NCBI GenBank assembly: GCA_029260635.1
Contig: JAJDCW010000184.1
Location: 1-42,866, forward strand
Length of the DNA: 42,866 nt
Source of the DNA: Phycisphaeraceae bacterium
GTDB lineage: Bacteria > Planctomycetota > Phycisphaerae > Phycisphaerales > Phycisphaeraceae
Direction of reading: 5' to 3'
Positions 16,291 to 25,325 of the stretch are shown here, piece by piece; the stretch's first letter is position 1, and every line of letters starts with the position of its first letter. A program made the translations under genes and the position numbers. Under the pieces are notes generated by a model. It saw nothing but the letters and a program-made list of their open reading frames with translations, had not been told where the DNA came from and searched no databases.

Positions 16291-17367
16291 ATGAAGCTAT
16301 TAGAAAAACTGGCACTGACCCCCGGCGTCCCCGGCCGGGAACACCGCGTCCGCAAGCTGATTTTGTCTGAGATCAAGGGCCTGTTCGACGAGGTTCGCAC
16401 CGACGCGATGGGCTCGCTGATCTGCGTGCGCAAGGCCCGCCCGAAATCCGGGCCGGGCTCAAAATCCAGGAAGAAACCCGTGCGTGTCATGCTTGCCGCG
16501 CACATGGACCAGATCGGATTCATGGTCCGGCACATCGACGAGAAGGGATTCCTGCGCGTCAACGCCGTCGGCGGGTTCGACACACGCAACCTGTTTGCGC
16601 GATTGGTCAGCGTCTGCCCCGACGTGAACGACCCCAAGAAGGACCTGCCAGGCGTGATGAACCCCGGCGGCAAGCCCGTGCACATCGCCAGCCCCGAAGA
16701 CCGTAAGAAGGTCCCCGAGATCGAAGAGCTGACGATCGACCTTGGCATCCCCGCGTCGCAGGTCAGCAAGAAGGTCAGGATCGGCGACATGGTCGTCCTG
16801 CGTGCACCGTTTGAGAAGGTCGGCGATACCGTGGTGTCGCAGTGCATGGACAACCGGATCGCCTGCTGGGTCGCGATCGAGGCGGTGAAGAAACTCGCCA
16901 AGTCGAAATCCGGGGGGCACGACTGCGAGGTGCATTGCGTGTTTACCGTCCAGGAAGAGGTCGGCCTTCGCGGCGCGATCACCGCGGCCTACGGGGTGCA
17001 ACCCGACATCGGCATCGCGATCGACACGACGCTCTGCTGTGATACGCCGGGCGTCCCCAGCGAGCTGCGCGTGACCGAGCAGGGCAAGGGCGCGGCGTTG
17101 ACCGTGATGGACGGCGCCTCGATCGCGGACCTGTCGGTACTCGAAGCCTTCGAGGCGGTCGCGAAGAAGGCGAAGATCCCCAATCAGCGGTCGATCCTGC
17201 CCAAGGGTGGCACCGACGCCGCGGCGCTGCAGCGTGCCGCCGCCGGGACCAGGGCGTTTACGCTCTCCTGCCCGACCCGGTACATCCACACCGTCACCGA
17301 GATGGTCCACACCAAGGACCTGAACGCCTGCCGAGACCTGCTGGCGGCGTACCTGGCGCAGGTCTGA
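16291..17367 (+). CDS. M42-family metallo-aminopeptidase
   Basis: The 358-residue protein has the M42 layout: TPGVPGREHRVR at the N-terminus, metal ligand His in AAHMDQIGFM, CMDNRIACWVAIEA with the bridging Asp, and the catalytic pair in FTVQEEVGLRGA. It also has IAIDTT and the last ligand in TRYIHTVTEM. These enzymes form large self-compartmentalised cytoplasmic complexes that trim peptides, using two divalent metals. A lysine/serine-rich insert, PKSGPGSKSRKK, near residues 50-62 is longer than usual and may be a surface loop. The gene follows the pterin dehydratase by 54 bases and may share its transcript. Confidence 0.92.
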   Translation: MKLLEKLALTPGVPGREHRVRKLILSEIKGLFDEVRTDAMGSLICVRKARPKSGPGSKSRKKPVRVMLAAHMDQIGFMVRHIDEKGFLRVNAVGGFDTRNLFARLVSVCPDVNDPKKDLPGVMNPGGKPVHIASPEDRKKVPEIEELTIDLGIPASQVSKKVRIGDMVVLRAPFEKVGDTVVSQCMDNRIACWVAIEAVKKLAKSKSGGHDCEVHCVFTVQEEVGLRGAITAAYGVQPDIGIAIDTTLCCDTPGVPSELRVTEQGKGAALTVMDGASIADLSVLEAFEAVAKKAKIPNQRSILPKGGTDAAALQRAAAGTRAFTLSCPTRYIHTVTEMVHTKDLNACRDLLAAYLAQV

Positions 17368-17473
17368 TCAGGGGGTTTACGATTAAAAGTAGTTTCTTTA
17401 AGGATGTTGCATCCGGGAGCACGATCCGTACGAATATAGATTGTCGTTATTCATTGGGTTGAAAGGGTGGGTT

Positions 17474-18424
17474 ATGACTCATGATACGGGTTCAATCAAG
17501 CGCACGGGTGGGCTTTTACGATCGAGTTGGATGCGTTGGTTCTTTGGTGGGAACGACTCGTACAGTCTTCTATCCAGTGTGGGCCTGCTTGCGCTGAGGC
17601 TGCACGCGGGGTATACGATCATGAGCGCGGGGATGAGTAAGATCCCGCAGCCGGGTTGGATCGCCGATCAAGTCGCGGGGATGGGTTTTCCGATGCCGAC
17701 GGTGTTCGCGTTCGCGGCATCGCTGTCGGAGTTTATCGGGGGCGCGTTGCTGATCGTGGGATTATTTACCCGGCCGGCAGCGTTCTTCGCGGCGTTCACG
17801 ATGGGGGTTGCGGCGTTCAAATTCCACGGCGTCACCCCGGTGACCGGCCTGCATATTGCACAGCTGTATTTCTGGATCTTTCTTACGCTGATGATGACAG
17901 GGCCAGGGCGAATATCACTTGACCATTTGATTCTCAAGAAGTCGATCGGCACATCGGATCGGCCGGGGCGTAGGTCTGTCTTGCTCCTGGTTGCTTTACC
18001 GGTGATGCTGTTGCTTGCCGGGACAACGATTTACCGCCAGGTATTTATCGCATTGCCGGACACGACCACAGCAGAAGCGTCAATCGAAAGTGTCAGTGTG
18101 GCGGGCTCGTTTAATGACTGGGACCCTCAGGCCACACCTATGCAGCAGGACGATGGGTCGGGCTGGTCGGTGGTGCTCGATATCGCTGATCCGGGCGTGA
18201 TCGAATTCAAATTTACCGCGAACGGCGGTTGGGAGATCAACGCCGGCCTCGCCGAGCCCGCCCAAGCGACTTTTCCGGCGGTGGGTGCCGCCACCCTCGA
18301 TAGTGGTGGCGACACAGTCAATATCAAGGCCTATGTCCCGAATCCGGGCCCCGTCAGATTTACTTTTGATACGGAAACATTTGCGTACACATTGAAGCCC
18401 GCCGTGGCTATAGAAGAAGGCTGA
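17474..18424 (+). CDS. DoxX-family membrane protein fused to an AMPK/CBM48-like domain
   Basis: From the ATG at 17474 (ribosome binding site AAAGGGTGG) the product has 316 residues. Residues about 35-165 are a four-helix DoxX domain: ALRLHAGYTIMSAGMSKIP, FAASLSEFIGGALLIVGLF, and LYFWIFLTLMM. A fifth helix, VLLLVALPVMLLLAG, leads to a soluble C-terminal domain with VAGSFNDWDPQATPM and DDGSGWSVVLDI. This is the GxFNxWD pattern of the early-set domain of AMPK beta subunits and CBM48, which binds glycogen-type glucans. With five helices, this domain should lie outside the cytoplasm. The fusion is unusual. DoxX proteins are linked to redox or sulphur chemistry, but no such partner is seen here. 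Confidence 0.82.
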   Translation: MTHDTGSIKRTGGLLRSSWMRWFFGGNDSYSLLSSVGLLALRLHAGYTIMSAGMSKIPQPGWIADQVAGMGFPMPTVFAFAASLSEFIGGALLIVGLFTRPAAFFAAFTMGVAAFKFHGVTPVTGLHIAQLYFWIFLTLMMTGPGRISLDHLILKKSIGTSDRPGRRSVLLLVALPVMLLLAGTTIYRQVFIALPDTTTAEASIESVSVAGSFNDWDPQATPMQQDDGSGWSVVLDIADPGVIEFKFTANGGWEINAGLAEPAQATFPAVGAATLDSGGDTVNIKAYVPNPGPVRFTFDTETFAYTLKPAVAIEEG

Positions 18425-18458
18425 TACCGGGCCGCAGACAAACAAACTGTCTTTGGGA

Positions 18459-19079
18459 TTATCCCTGATCGATCAACTGTTTGACCGCGGGCTTGATGAC
18501 TTTGGCGCCGTCGTTCCGGCCGTGGACCTGGCGCAGGATCAGCGTCCCCTCGACCAGCGCGGTGTACTGGTCGGCGAACGCTTCGGGGTCTTTGATTGCC
18601 GCCTGCCTGGCGAGGTCCCTGAAATTGTCCCGGCTTTGGCGCTTATGGTTCGCCGCCACCGCGTGCAGCGGGTCGTGTGGGTTGGGGACCTGGGCCGCGA
18701 CATTGATGAACTGGCACCCAAAAAAATCGGGGTCGTTGAACCAGATATCCAGGACATCAAACAGCGCCAGCAGCTGCGCACGTGGTTCTTCACCGCCCAG
18801 TTCTTTCATCGCGTCGGCGTAGGCCTTGGCTTCCCACTTGTCGCGCAGCTGGACCGCAGCGATCAGCAGCTCGTCCTTGCTCTCAAAGTGCTTGTAGAAA
18901 GTTGATTTTGTGACGCCCGCTTCGGCGATGACCTGGTCGATCCCCACCGCCGGGACGCCGTGCACGTAGATCAGCCCGACCGCCGCGTGGATGAGCCTTC
19001 CCCGTCCGGTCTTCGGTGGCTCGGGCGCGCCAAACAATTCCGTTACGAGCTTGTATTGGCTATGAAAAACCATGCCCAA
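18459..19079 (-). CDS. TetR-family transcriptional regulator
   Basis: The 206-residue protein has an N-terminal TetR DNA-binding domain with helix-turn-helix VGIDQVIAEAGVTKSTFYKHFESKDELL near residues 46-73, and a ligand-binding C-terminal half. It resembles the YcdC/AcrR-like regulators that accompany stress or detoxification genes. It is divergent from the OsmC-family gene at 19232, and the intergenic region has inverted repeats that could be its operator, so it probably represses itself and osmC-like expression. An internal ATG two codons downstream (19073) is an alternative start. The ligand is not identifiable. Confidence 0.9.
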   Translation of the reverse strand: MGMVFHSQYKLVTELFGAPEPPKTGRGRLIHAAVGLIYVHGVPAVGIDQVIAEAGVTKSTFYKHFESKDELLIAAVQLRDKWEAKAYADAMKELGGEEPRAQLLALFDVLDIWFNDPDFFGCQFINVAAQVPNPHDPLHAVAANHKRQSRDNFRDLARQAAIKDPEAFADQYTALVEGTLILRQVHGRNDGAKVIKPAVKQLIDQG

Positions 19080-19095
19080 GTATCCGTCACGCGGG

Positions 19096-19136
19096 GGTGT
19101 ACATCAAGTACACCGGGGGGTGTACCCGGTATGTAC
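19096..19136. promoter_or_regulatory. Probable TetR operator: inverted and direct GGTGTAC repeats
   Basis: GGTGTAC-ATCAA-GTACACC at 19096-19114 is a perfect seven-base inverted repeat. The sequence GGGTGTAC recurs 23 bases later at 19118-19125, followed by a partial second arm, GTAC at 19133-19136. The region begins 17 bases upstream of the tetR ATG and lies between the divergent tetR and osmC-like genes, the usual place for a TetR operator. Confidence 0.6.
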
Positions 19137-19231
19137 TGTGCAAGTGACGATCTAGGCCGATGATATCCGCCAGACCCCCACCGCAGGCAGCCGTGGATAC
19201 ACACCATCCGCCAGATAAGAGGAACACAGTC

Positions 19232-19810
19232 ATGAAATCGCAGACCCCCGCCGCACCCGTTCAGAATCTCAACGGCATCAACGTGTCCCAGTTGATCGAC
19301 ACGATCGGCCTGATCGAGAAGGACCCGTCCCTGGCGCGCTTCCAGTTCCGCGCCAAGCACAACTGGATCGACGGCACACACGCACGCAGCAGTATCAAGG
19401 GCTTCTACGGCGCGGGGCAGGAAGACACCTCGCGCACCGAAGCGATGGAATTCGACCACGACGAACCCCCGATCATCCTCGGCGAGAACCGCGGGGTGAA
19501 CCCGGTCGAGTACGCGATGGCCGCCGTCGCCGGCTGTGTGACGACGACTTTTGTGGTCAACGCCGCCGCGCGCGGGATCAAGCTCAACTCGGTCCGTGTC
19601 GAACTGGAAGGCGAACTGGACCTGCGGGGCCTGCTGAACCTTTCCGACGAGGTACGTTGCGGCTACGAAGAGGTCCGCATGAAGTTCTTTATCGAGTCCG
19701 ACGCCCCGGCCGAGCAGATCGAAGAACTGCTGGATTATGCTAAGAACCGCTCCCCGGTCTTCGACATCATCACCAACCCGGTCCCGGTTAAGGTCGAGTT
19801 GGCGAAGTAA
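19232..19810 (+). CDS. OsmC-family protein
   Basis: The 192-residue protein carries the OsmC/Ohr fold. It contains GVNPVEYAMAAVAGCVTTTFVVNAAARGIK with the peroxidatic-type Cys102, and the later strand RMKFFIESDAPAEQIEELLDYAKNRSPV. The second cysteine usual in peroxide-reducing members is a serine here (NRSPV), so thiol peroxidase activity is uncertain. OsmC relatives detoxify organic hydroperoxides or modify thiols in the cytoplasm. I chose the ATG at 19232 with AGAGGA upstream. An in-frame ATG at 19160 adds 24 residues of no clear role. The divergent TetR gene and the operator-like repeats suggest inducible control. Confidence 0.9.
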   Translation: MKSQTPAAPVQNLNGINVSQLIDTIGLIEKDPSLARFQFRAKHNWIDGTHARSSIKGFYGAGQEDTSRTEAMEFDHDEPPIILGENRGVNPVEYAMAAVAGCVTTTFVVNAAARGIKLNSVRVELEGELDLRGLLNLSDEVRCGYEEVRMKFFIESDAPAEQIEELLDYAKNRSPVFDIITNPVPVKVELAK

Positions 19811-19841
19811 CCCCCATCGGTTCGTACAGACCAGAGACCCC

Positions 19842-19872
19842 GGCCCCGGGCACCCCGCTCGGGGCCTGTTTT
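19842..19872 (+). terminator. Terminator after the OsmC-family gene
   Basis: GGCCCCG at 19842-19848 pairs with CGGGGCC at 19860-19866, followed by TGTTTT. The stem stands about 30 bases after the stop and separates the gene from tRNA-Pro. Confidence 0.6.
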
Positions 19873-19951
19873 CAGGTTCAATCCAGGGTATCTATACGCC
19901 CGGCAGCCCAATTCGCCGTGCGGGCACGGCCCTGATAAGATACCGCCTCGC

Positions 19952-20027
<76 letters not shown>

Positions 20028-20110
20028 TTGCCTCATCCCTTCCCATCTCGCATCAAGATTGACAAGCGGTCAATAGAGCGAGAGGCCCCTATTTTTCCAT
20101 CAAAGGTATA

Positions 20111-21145
20111 TCAGGCTACATCTGTACGTGTGATCGTGATCTTACCGAAGTGTGCCCCGCTCTGGAGGTATTCGTAGGCGGCGCGGGCTTCTTCAAAGCC
20201 AAACGTGCGGTCGATGATGGGCTCGATACGGTTCTGTTCGATGGCGAGGTTCATCGCTTCGAACATGTCTCGGCTGCCGACGTAGATGCCCTGCAGGGTC
20301 AGGCGTTTGAACAGGGCCATCATGGGCGACGGGTTGTTATCAGGTTGACCGGTAAGGACGCCGATCAGGCTGACGCGGCCGCTGACCCTGGCCGAGGTGA
20401 ATGACCGCTCCAGCGTGCCGGCGCCGCCGACTTCGATCACGTTATCGACCCCGACACCACCGGTCAGCTCCAGGACGCGCTCCTGCCATTCGGGGAGTTG
20501 CTTGTAGTTAATGGTTTCGTCGGCTCCGAGTTGTTTGGCACGTTCGAGCTTCTCGTCGCTGCTGGAGGTGATGATGACCCGTGCGCCGAAGGTTTTGGCG
20601 AACTGCAACGCGAAGATGGAGACCCCGCCGGTGCCCAGCAAGAGGACGGTCTGCCCGGCTTTCAGGTTGCCCAGGGTCAAGGCCTGCCAGGCGGTGACCG
20701 CTGCGCAGGGCAGCGTGGCCGCCTGTTCATACGAGAACCCATTGGGGATCGAAACGCAACCCTCTTCATGGAAGACGACCCGATCGGCCAACACGCCGTC
20801 GATCGCGCCGCCCAGCGCCGAACCGATCTGCTCGCCGGTCAGTTCCCCGCCGAGCCAGCGTTGGAAGAAGATGCCCGCCACCCTGTCGCCGACCTTGAAC
20901 CGTGTCACCGCGTCCCCCACCGCGACCACCTCGCCGGCGCCGTCCGAAAGCGGGACCAGCGGCGGGTTAGTCTTGACCTTGTCGTTGCCGATGTATCCGC
21001 CGTGCGGCATCGCCAAGTCGCGGTAGTTCAGCGACCAGGCCTTCATCTCGACGAGCACGTCGGACGGGCCGACCTGTGGCTCTTTAACATCCGATAGCGT
21101 CAGTGCGTCGAGACCCGTGGGGCCAGTGATTTGGTAGCTCTGCAT
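20111..21145 (-). CDS. MDR-superfamily NAD(P)-dependent alcohol dehydrogenase / quinone oxidoreductase
   Basis: The 344-residue protein is a medium-chain dehydrogenase/reductase. The N-terminal GroES-like domain has SLNYRDLAMPHGGY and PLSDGAGEVVAVGDAVTRFKVGDRV. The Rossmann domain has the nucleotide site VLLLGTGGVSIFALQFAK, followed by TSSSDEKLERAKQLGADETINY, whose serines after the second strand favour NADPH. The structural zinc cysteines of classical alcohol dehydrogenases are absent, and the catalytic zinc cysteine position is replaced by asparagine (LNYRD). It is therefore closer to the zinc-independent quinone reductase and enoyl reductase branch. The substrate cannot be predicted. It is transcribed towards the tRNA gene. 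Confidence 0.88.
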   Translation of the reverse strand: MQSYQITGPTGLDALTLSDVKEPQVGPSDVLVEMKAWSLNYRDLAMPHGGYIGNDKVKTNPPLVPLSDGAGEVVAVGDAVTRFKVGDRVAGIFFQRWLGGELTGEQIGSALGGAIDGVLADRVVFHEEGCVSIPNGFSYEQAATLPCAAVTAWQALTLGNLKAGQTVLLLGTGGVSIFALQFAKTFGARVIITSSSDEKLERAKQLGADETINYKQLPEWQERVLELTGGVGVDNVIEVGGAGTLERSFTSARVSGRVSLIGVLTGQPDNNPSPMMALFKRLTLQGIYVGSRDMFEAMNLAIEQNRIEPIIDRTFGFEEARAAYEYLQSGAHFGKITITRTDVA

Positions 21146-21222
21146 ACAGGTCTATGCCTGACTCTGAATATAGTGACGGGTGACTTGTGCTTGTGCGTGA
21201 GCGCTAAGCCGAAAGCGGCAAC

Positions 21223-22350
21223 TCACACCGCGACCGCGTCTTTGTTTGTCAGGTTCGCGCCGTAGGTGCCGGGCTCGAAGATGTGGACCCGAGTCATGTC
21301 CAGGTACATCTTCAGCTGGGTGTCTTCGGTCATGGGTTCTGCCTTGATGCGGGCGACGAGTGTTTTGTCTTCGCTGGTTCTGGTGTAGATGTCCATGGTG
21401 CTGCCCAGCGGTTCGACGACGCCGACGGTGACGTTCACGGTCTGGTCTTCATTGGCCGCACCGTCGGTTGGTTTTGGGAAAAGGGCTTCGGGGCGGATGC
21501 CGATGACGGCGTCCTGGCCGACGCGTCCCTGACACTGCTGGGCCTGCTCGGGCTCGAGTTTGATCTTGACACCGCCGCCTTCGAAAAAGACATCGCTGCC
21601 TGCCCCGGTGAGCTGGCCGTCCAGGAAGTTCATCGGCGGGGTGCCGACGAAGCTGGCGACGAAGCGGTTGACCGGGCGGTTGTAGACGTTCAGGGGGGTG
21701 TCGCACTGCTGGATCAGGCCGTCTGACATGACCACGACGCGGTCGCCTAGGGTCATGGCCTCTTCCTGATCGTGCGTGACGTAGATGGTCGTGGTCTGCA
21801 GGCGGTGGTGAAGTCGTTTCAGCTCGGCGCGGGTCTCGACTCGCAGCTTGGCGTCGAGGTTGGATAACGGTTCGTCAAAGAGGAAGCACGCCGGGTCGCG
21901 GACGATGGCCCGACCCAGCGCGACACGCTGGCGTTGCCCGCCTGAGAGGGCCTTGGGCTTGCGCTCCAGCAGCTTCTCGATCCCGAGGATGTCGGCGGCG
22001 TGGCGGACCTTCTGGTCGATCTCGGCCTTGGGGACCTTGCGGAGCTTCAGGCCGAAGGCCATGTTCTTGTAGACCGTCATGTGCGGGTACAGGGCGTAGT
22101 TCTGGAAGACCATGGCGATGTCGCGGTCCTTCGGCGGGACGTCGTTGACGACGCGGTCGCCGATGCGGATCGTGCCCTCGGAGATCTCTTCGAGGCCAGC
22201 GACCATGCGGAGGGTCGTGCTCTTGCCACAGCCGGACGGGCCGACCAGGACGATGAACTCTTTGTCCTGGATGTGCAGTGTGATGTTGTCGACGGCACGC
22301 ACATCGCCGGGGTAGATCTTTACGACATCATCAATCAGAACTTCGGCCAT
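21223..22350 (-). CDS. MalK/UgpC-type ABC transporter ATP-binding protein
   Basis: The 375-residue ATPase has the Walker A motif GPSGCGKST at 37-45, a Q loop in [13 protein letters not shown], the signature [14 protein letters not shown], the Walker B motif [15 protein letters not shown], and the H loop in [12 protein letters not shown]-terminal TOBE regulatory region follows ([14 protein letters not shown] onward), as in the carbohydrate-importing CUT1 group. The ATG at 22350 has a perfect GGAGG nine bases upstream. A longer frame to 22434 has no ribosome binding site. No permease or binding-protein gene is adjacent, so it may be a shared ATPase that energises several sugar transporters, as MsmX does in Bacillus. 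Confidence 0.93.
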   Translation of the reverse strand: MAEVLIDDVVKIYPGDVRAVDNITLHIQDKEFIVLVGPSGCGKSTTLRMVAGLEEISEGTIRIGDRVVNDVPPKDRDIAMVFQNYALYPHMTVYKNMAFGLKLRKVPKAEIDQKVRHAADILGIEKLLERKPKALSGGQRQRVALGRAIVRDPACFLFDEPLSNLDAKLRVETRAELKRLHHRLQTTTIYVTHDQEEAMTLGDRVVVMSDGLIQQCDTPLNVYNRPVNRFVASFVGTPPMNFLDGQLTGAGSDVFFEGGGVKIKLEPEQAQQCQGRVGQDAVIGIRPEALFPKPTDGAANEDQTVNVTVGVVEPLGSTMDIYTRTSEDKTLVARIKAEPMTEDTQLKMYLDMTRVHIFEPGTYGANLTNKDAVAV

Positions 22351-22499
22351 GGAATACACCTCCAAGTAGGGTCTGCGGAAACCGATACGCCCGGCGACAG
22401 GCGGGCGGCCATAGACATGGGCCACACCGCACACAGTCGGGACATTCTACCTGAAAGTGGGTGGTTTGTGGGTTCTATAATTGGAGTGCCCGTGCGGGT

Positions 22500-23291
22500 C
22501 TATGCACGCCGCCGCATCATCCAGCAGGCCAGGCCCGGCAGCAGCAGGCCCAGGACGATCGGCTCGGGGATGACCGTGGCCGCCGGGGGAGCGGAGCCGG
22601 TGTTCCAGTTGGCCAGGACCTCGTTGAGGTCGTTGATCCCGATATAGCCGTCCCAGTCGGCATCGCCGTTGAGCATCGGTGGAACATCGTTCCCGAAGTT
22701 GGCGAGCACGGTGTTCAGGTCATCGACGCCGACGAATCCGTCGTGGTTCAGATCGCCCTTGAGGGGTGAATCCAGCGTGGCCTGAAGCCGGTAGTTGAAG
22801 AAGTCGCAGCAGCCGGCGAAGTTCTGGCCCTTCAGGTCAAGCCGCCCGTGATTGAGTGACGCCCGGACGCTCATGGGCTGCCCCCCGCCATCGACCCCGG
22901 TGAAGACCAGCTCCGTGCCGGTCAGGCTGTGGAGGATCGTGCCATCCAGGCCGGTGAGGTTCAGGTGGCTGTCCAGGTCCGTGCCGGTCAACAGACCGGG
23001 GCCGGTCAACGTCGCATCGACCTGGGCAAACGAGACGAACGGGACCAGCGAGATGTCGCCGGGCCCATTGAATATCTGGTCGTAACCGATCGCCAGGCCG
23101 AGCGTGCCGTCGATGCCATGCACTTCATCGATCCCGGCGAAGCCGCCGGTCACACCCAGCGTGCTTGCATCGGTGTCAAACGTGAACTCGTGCAGGATGA
23201 TCGGCGGGATGGCCTGAGCCGGAGCCGTTACGGCAAGCGCAACGAATGCTGACAGGCATAGCGCGAAGCTGTTTCGGTAATACATACCCAT
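22500..23291 (-). CDS. Secreted dockerin/PEP-CTERM protein, 263 residues
   Basis: A signal peptide (MGMYYRNSFALCLSAFVALA to about PAQA) is followed by a beta-rich region of unknown family: LHEFTFDTDASTLGVTGGF, and a later CC pair in NFAGCCDFFNYRLQATLD. Two dockerin-like loops come next, GDLNHDGFVGVDDLN and GDADWDGYIGINDLN. The sorting tail is PEPIVLGLLLPGLACWMMRRRA, a variant with cysteine in the membrane part. GGAGG lies about ten bases upstream of the ATG. The protein should be exported and calcium-stabilised, and its role is unknown. The gap to the MalK-type gene downstream is 149 bases. Confidence 0.82.
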   Translation of the reverse strand: MGMYYRNSFALCLSAFVALAVTAPAQAIPPIILHEFTFDTDASTLGVTGGFAGIDEVHGIDGTLGLAIGYDQIFNGPGDISLVPFVSFAQVDATLTGPGLLTGTDLDSHLNLTGLDGTILHSLTGTELVFTGVDGGGQPMSVRASLNHGRLDLKGQNFAGCCDFFNYRLQATLDSPLKGDLNHDGFVGVDDLNTVLANFGNDVPPMLNGDADWDGYIGINDLNEVLANWNTGSAPPAATVIPEPIVLGLLLPGLACWMMRRRA

Positions 23292-23436
23292 TTTTTAGCC
23301 TCCAGATCGAATAACGTCTTGAAGTACTCTCTATTAATGTACCGCAGGCGGGGCCTCAATTGCAAGATAAATTAAGGTTTGCCCGCGGGTTTCGGCCCCG
23401 CGCTATACCGTTCGAAGGGGGGTAAAACCTATGAAA

Positions 23437-23466
23437 ACGGCCGCTCACCGTGGGGTGAGCGGCCGT
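23437..23466 (-). terminator. Terminator of the 23505-25325 gene
   Basis: ACGGCCGCTCACC and GGTGAGCGGCCGT form a perfect 13-base stem with a four-base loop. Read on the minus strand, the stem is followed by TTTTCAT. It lies 38 bases after the stop of the minus-strand gene. Confidence 0.8.
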
Positions 23467-23504
23467 GTAAGTAGTTAACTTAACTGAACCTTGTGGGTTC
23501 TGGT

Positions 23505-23762
23505 TCAGCGACGACGACGCAGGGCGGCGATGCTGCCCAGGCCCAGCAGAGCCAGCGTGGTAGGCTCGGGAACCGCGGCACCACCGGTGGGTGGAACGCC
23601 CGCGTTCCAGTTGCCCAGGACCTGGTTCAGGTCGTCGATGCCGACGAACCCGTCACCCGAAGGGTCGGCCAGGGGGTTGGCTGGTGGGACGTTCAGGTTC
23701 CAGTTGCCCAGAACGATGTTCAGGTCGTCGATACCGACGAACCCGTCGCCGTTGAGGTCGCC
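23505..23762 (-). repeat. Dockerin/PEP-CTERM module, copy 2 of an inverted pair
   Basis: The module at the end of the 606-residue protein gene matches copy 1 (11350-11601) in domain order and in nearly all residues: GDLNGDGFVGIDDLNIVLG, then NVPPANPLADPSGDGFVGID, NWNAG-PPTG and VPEPTTLALLGLG. The orientation is opposite to copy 1. Confidence 0.65.
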
Positions 23763-25325
23763 GACCAGGCCGCCACCGCCGCAGGCAGCGCCGTAGCAGA
23801 CGCCGTCGATGGTGAAGGTGCCGTCGGAAGCAGTCACAGCCGAGGTTGTGCCACCGGGGCCCCAGATGGTGACCTGCTCGTCGGCGTTGGAGCCGGCGTA
23901 CAGGTTGCCCGCGAGGTCGTAGCTCAGCGTTTTACGGCTGCCGTTGGCCTGGCTGACCATGGCGATCTCGGTGATGCCCAGCGTTGGGTTGCCGACGGTG
24001 TCAGACACATCCAGGATCGGGACGCCGCTGCCATCCAGAGGAATCAGGATAACAGGCTCGGTGCCCAGGTAGGGGTTCTCTGCGCCCTGTGAACGGCGAT
24101 GGATCGCCATCGTGCTGCCGTCGGGGGAGATTTCGACACGGCTGATGAAGCGGAAGATGTCCTGGTTCCCGTCAAACTCGGGGAAGAGGATATCATCGGT
24201 CGCGCCGTCCAGGCCGTTGTCGATCGAGAACTGTTTGGAGTTGAACAGGACGTTGGTCAGATCGGGGTCGCCGTTAACGTCGGCACCCAGGATCAGCAGA
24301 CCGGTCTCGTTGCCGTCGTTACGCGGCTGGCTGATGATCCAGTTGCCGCTGACGTGGTCACGGTTGATGTCCGCATCGACGCCGATATTCAGGTCGAAGA
24401 GGATGACCGTGCCGTCGGAGTTGGTGCCATCGAGGCTGGCATCCACGACAAGGTTGGCTGCGCCGGCGTAGTCCGAGGTCGTCGCCCCGATGTCGTAACG
24501 CCAGATGTGGTTACCGGTACCCGCGACGGAGCCTGCCAGGTCCTCGTCCATGGTCCAGAGGGTCAGGTCGGTGCCCAGCGAGCCGGAGACGACCGGACGG
24601 GAGACGACCGAGCCGTGGTTGCCGCCGACGACGCCGCCGGAGGGTCCACCAGCCGTAGCCAGAAGCAGTGAGACGCTCGAGCCGTCGGGGCTCATAACCT
24701 TGACACCACCGGTCGCGTCGGACCAGTCGGCGATGTAGAGGTTGTCGTCTCCACCGATGGTCATACGCCAGGGCGAATTGCTGCTGGCGGTGAAGGCCAG
24801 CGGGTCGCCGCCGTTCTTCGCGGCGGTGGTGTCGTCGATGGTTTCGCCGCCGGCGTTCAGCCCGGTCGAGTTGAGGATGTAGATGCCGTCACCCATGAGC
24901 CGGCCGCTGGCGGCGGGGAGGGTCGAGCGGTTGCCGACGTAGATGTTGCCGAAGTTGGCGCTGCCGGGGTTGTTGTTGACCTTCACGGCGTTGGGGCGCT
25001 CGAAGTTCAGGAACGCCGCGTTGGCGATGCTGCTGGAGCTTTCGACCCAGCCCGCGGCGGTCGAGTGGTCCACCGTGATGCTGTAATCGGTGAAACCGGT
25101 CATGTCGAACGAGTGGGCGCCGGCGGTGCCCGGCAGGACCAGGGCGCTGCCGCCGTCACGCAGGACGGTCACGGTGTCGGCGGTCTCGTTGAGGACGAAG
25201 TCAACGGTGTTGCCGGTCTGCACCACGGCCGTGGCGTAAGGCACGGCCATCGCGGTCCCGGCGGTCGAAAGCGCAGCACCCGCGGCGACGCACCCCAGCA
25301 GGGTCTTCATGGGAAATCGATTCAT
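23505..25325 (-). CDS. Large secreted protein with dockerin repeats and PEP-CTERM tail
   Basis: The 606-residue product begins with a signal peptide (MNRFPMKTLLGCVAAGAALS to about AMA). The body has repeated beta-strand motifs such as NLYIADWSDATGGVKVMSPDG and SYDLAGNLYAGSNADEQVTIWGPGG, which look like NHL or beta-propeller blades. A cysteine pair (VCYGAACGGGG) follows. Two dockerin-like loops (GDLNGDGFVGIDDLN and DPSGDGFVGIDDLN) and the tail VPEPTTLALLGLGSIAALRRRR end the protein. AGGAGAAGG stands before the ATG. The last 80 residues nearly match the metalloprotease at 10414-11601. It is probably displayed outside the cell. A binding or scaffolding role is inferred from the propeller-like repeats only. 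Confidence 0.85.
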   Translation of the reverse strand: MNRFPMKTLLGCVAAGAALSTAGTAMAVPYATAVVQTGNTVDFVLNETADTVTVLRDGGSALVLPGTAGAHSFDMTGFTDYSITVDHSTAAGWVESSSSIANAAFLNFERPNAVKVNNNPGSANFGNIYVGNRSTLPAASGRLMGDGIYILNSTGLNAGGETIDDTTAAKNGGDPLAFTASSNSPWRMTIGGDDNLYIADWSDATGGVKVMSPDGSSVSLLLATAGGPSGGVVGGNHGSVVSRPVVSGSLGTDLTLWTMDEDLAGSVAGTGNHIWRYDIGATTSDYAGAANLVVDASLDGTNSDGTVILFDLNIGVDADINRDHVSGNWIISQPRNDGNETGLLILGADVNGDPDLTNVLFNSKQFSIDNGLDGATDDILFPEFDGNQDIFRFISRVEISPDGSTMAIHRRSQGAENPYLGTEPVILIPLDGSGVPILDVSDTVGNPTLGITEIAMVSQANGSRKTLSYDLAGNLYAGSNADEQVTIWGPGGTTSAVTASDGTFTIDGVCYGAACGGGGLVGDLNGDGFVGIDDLNIVLGNWNLNVPPANPLADPSGDGFVGIDDLNQVLGNWNAGVPPTGGAAVPEPTTLALLGLGSIAALRRRR

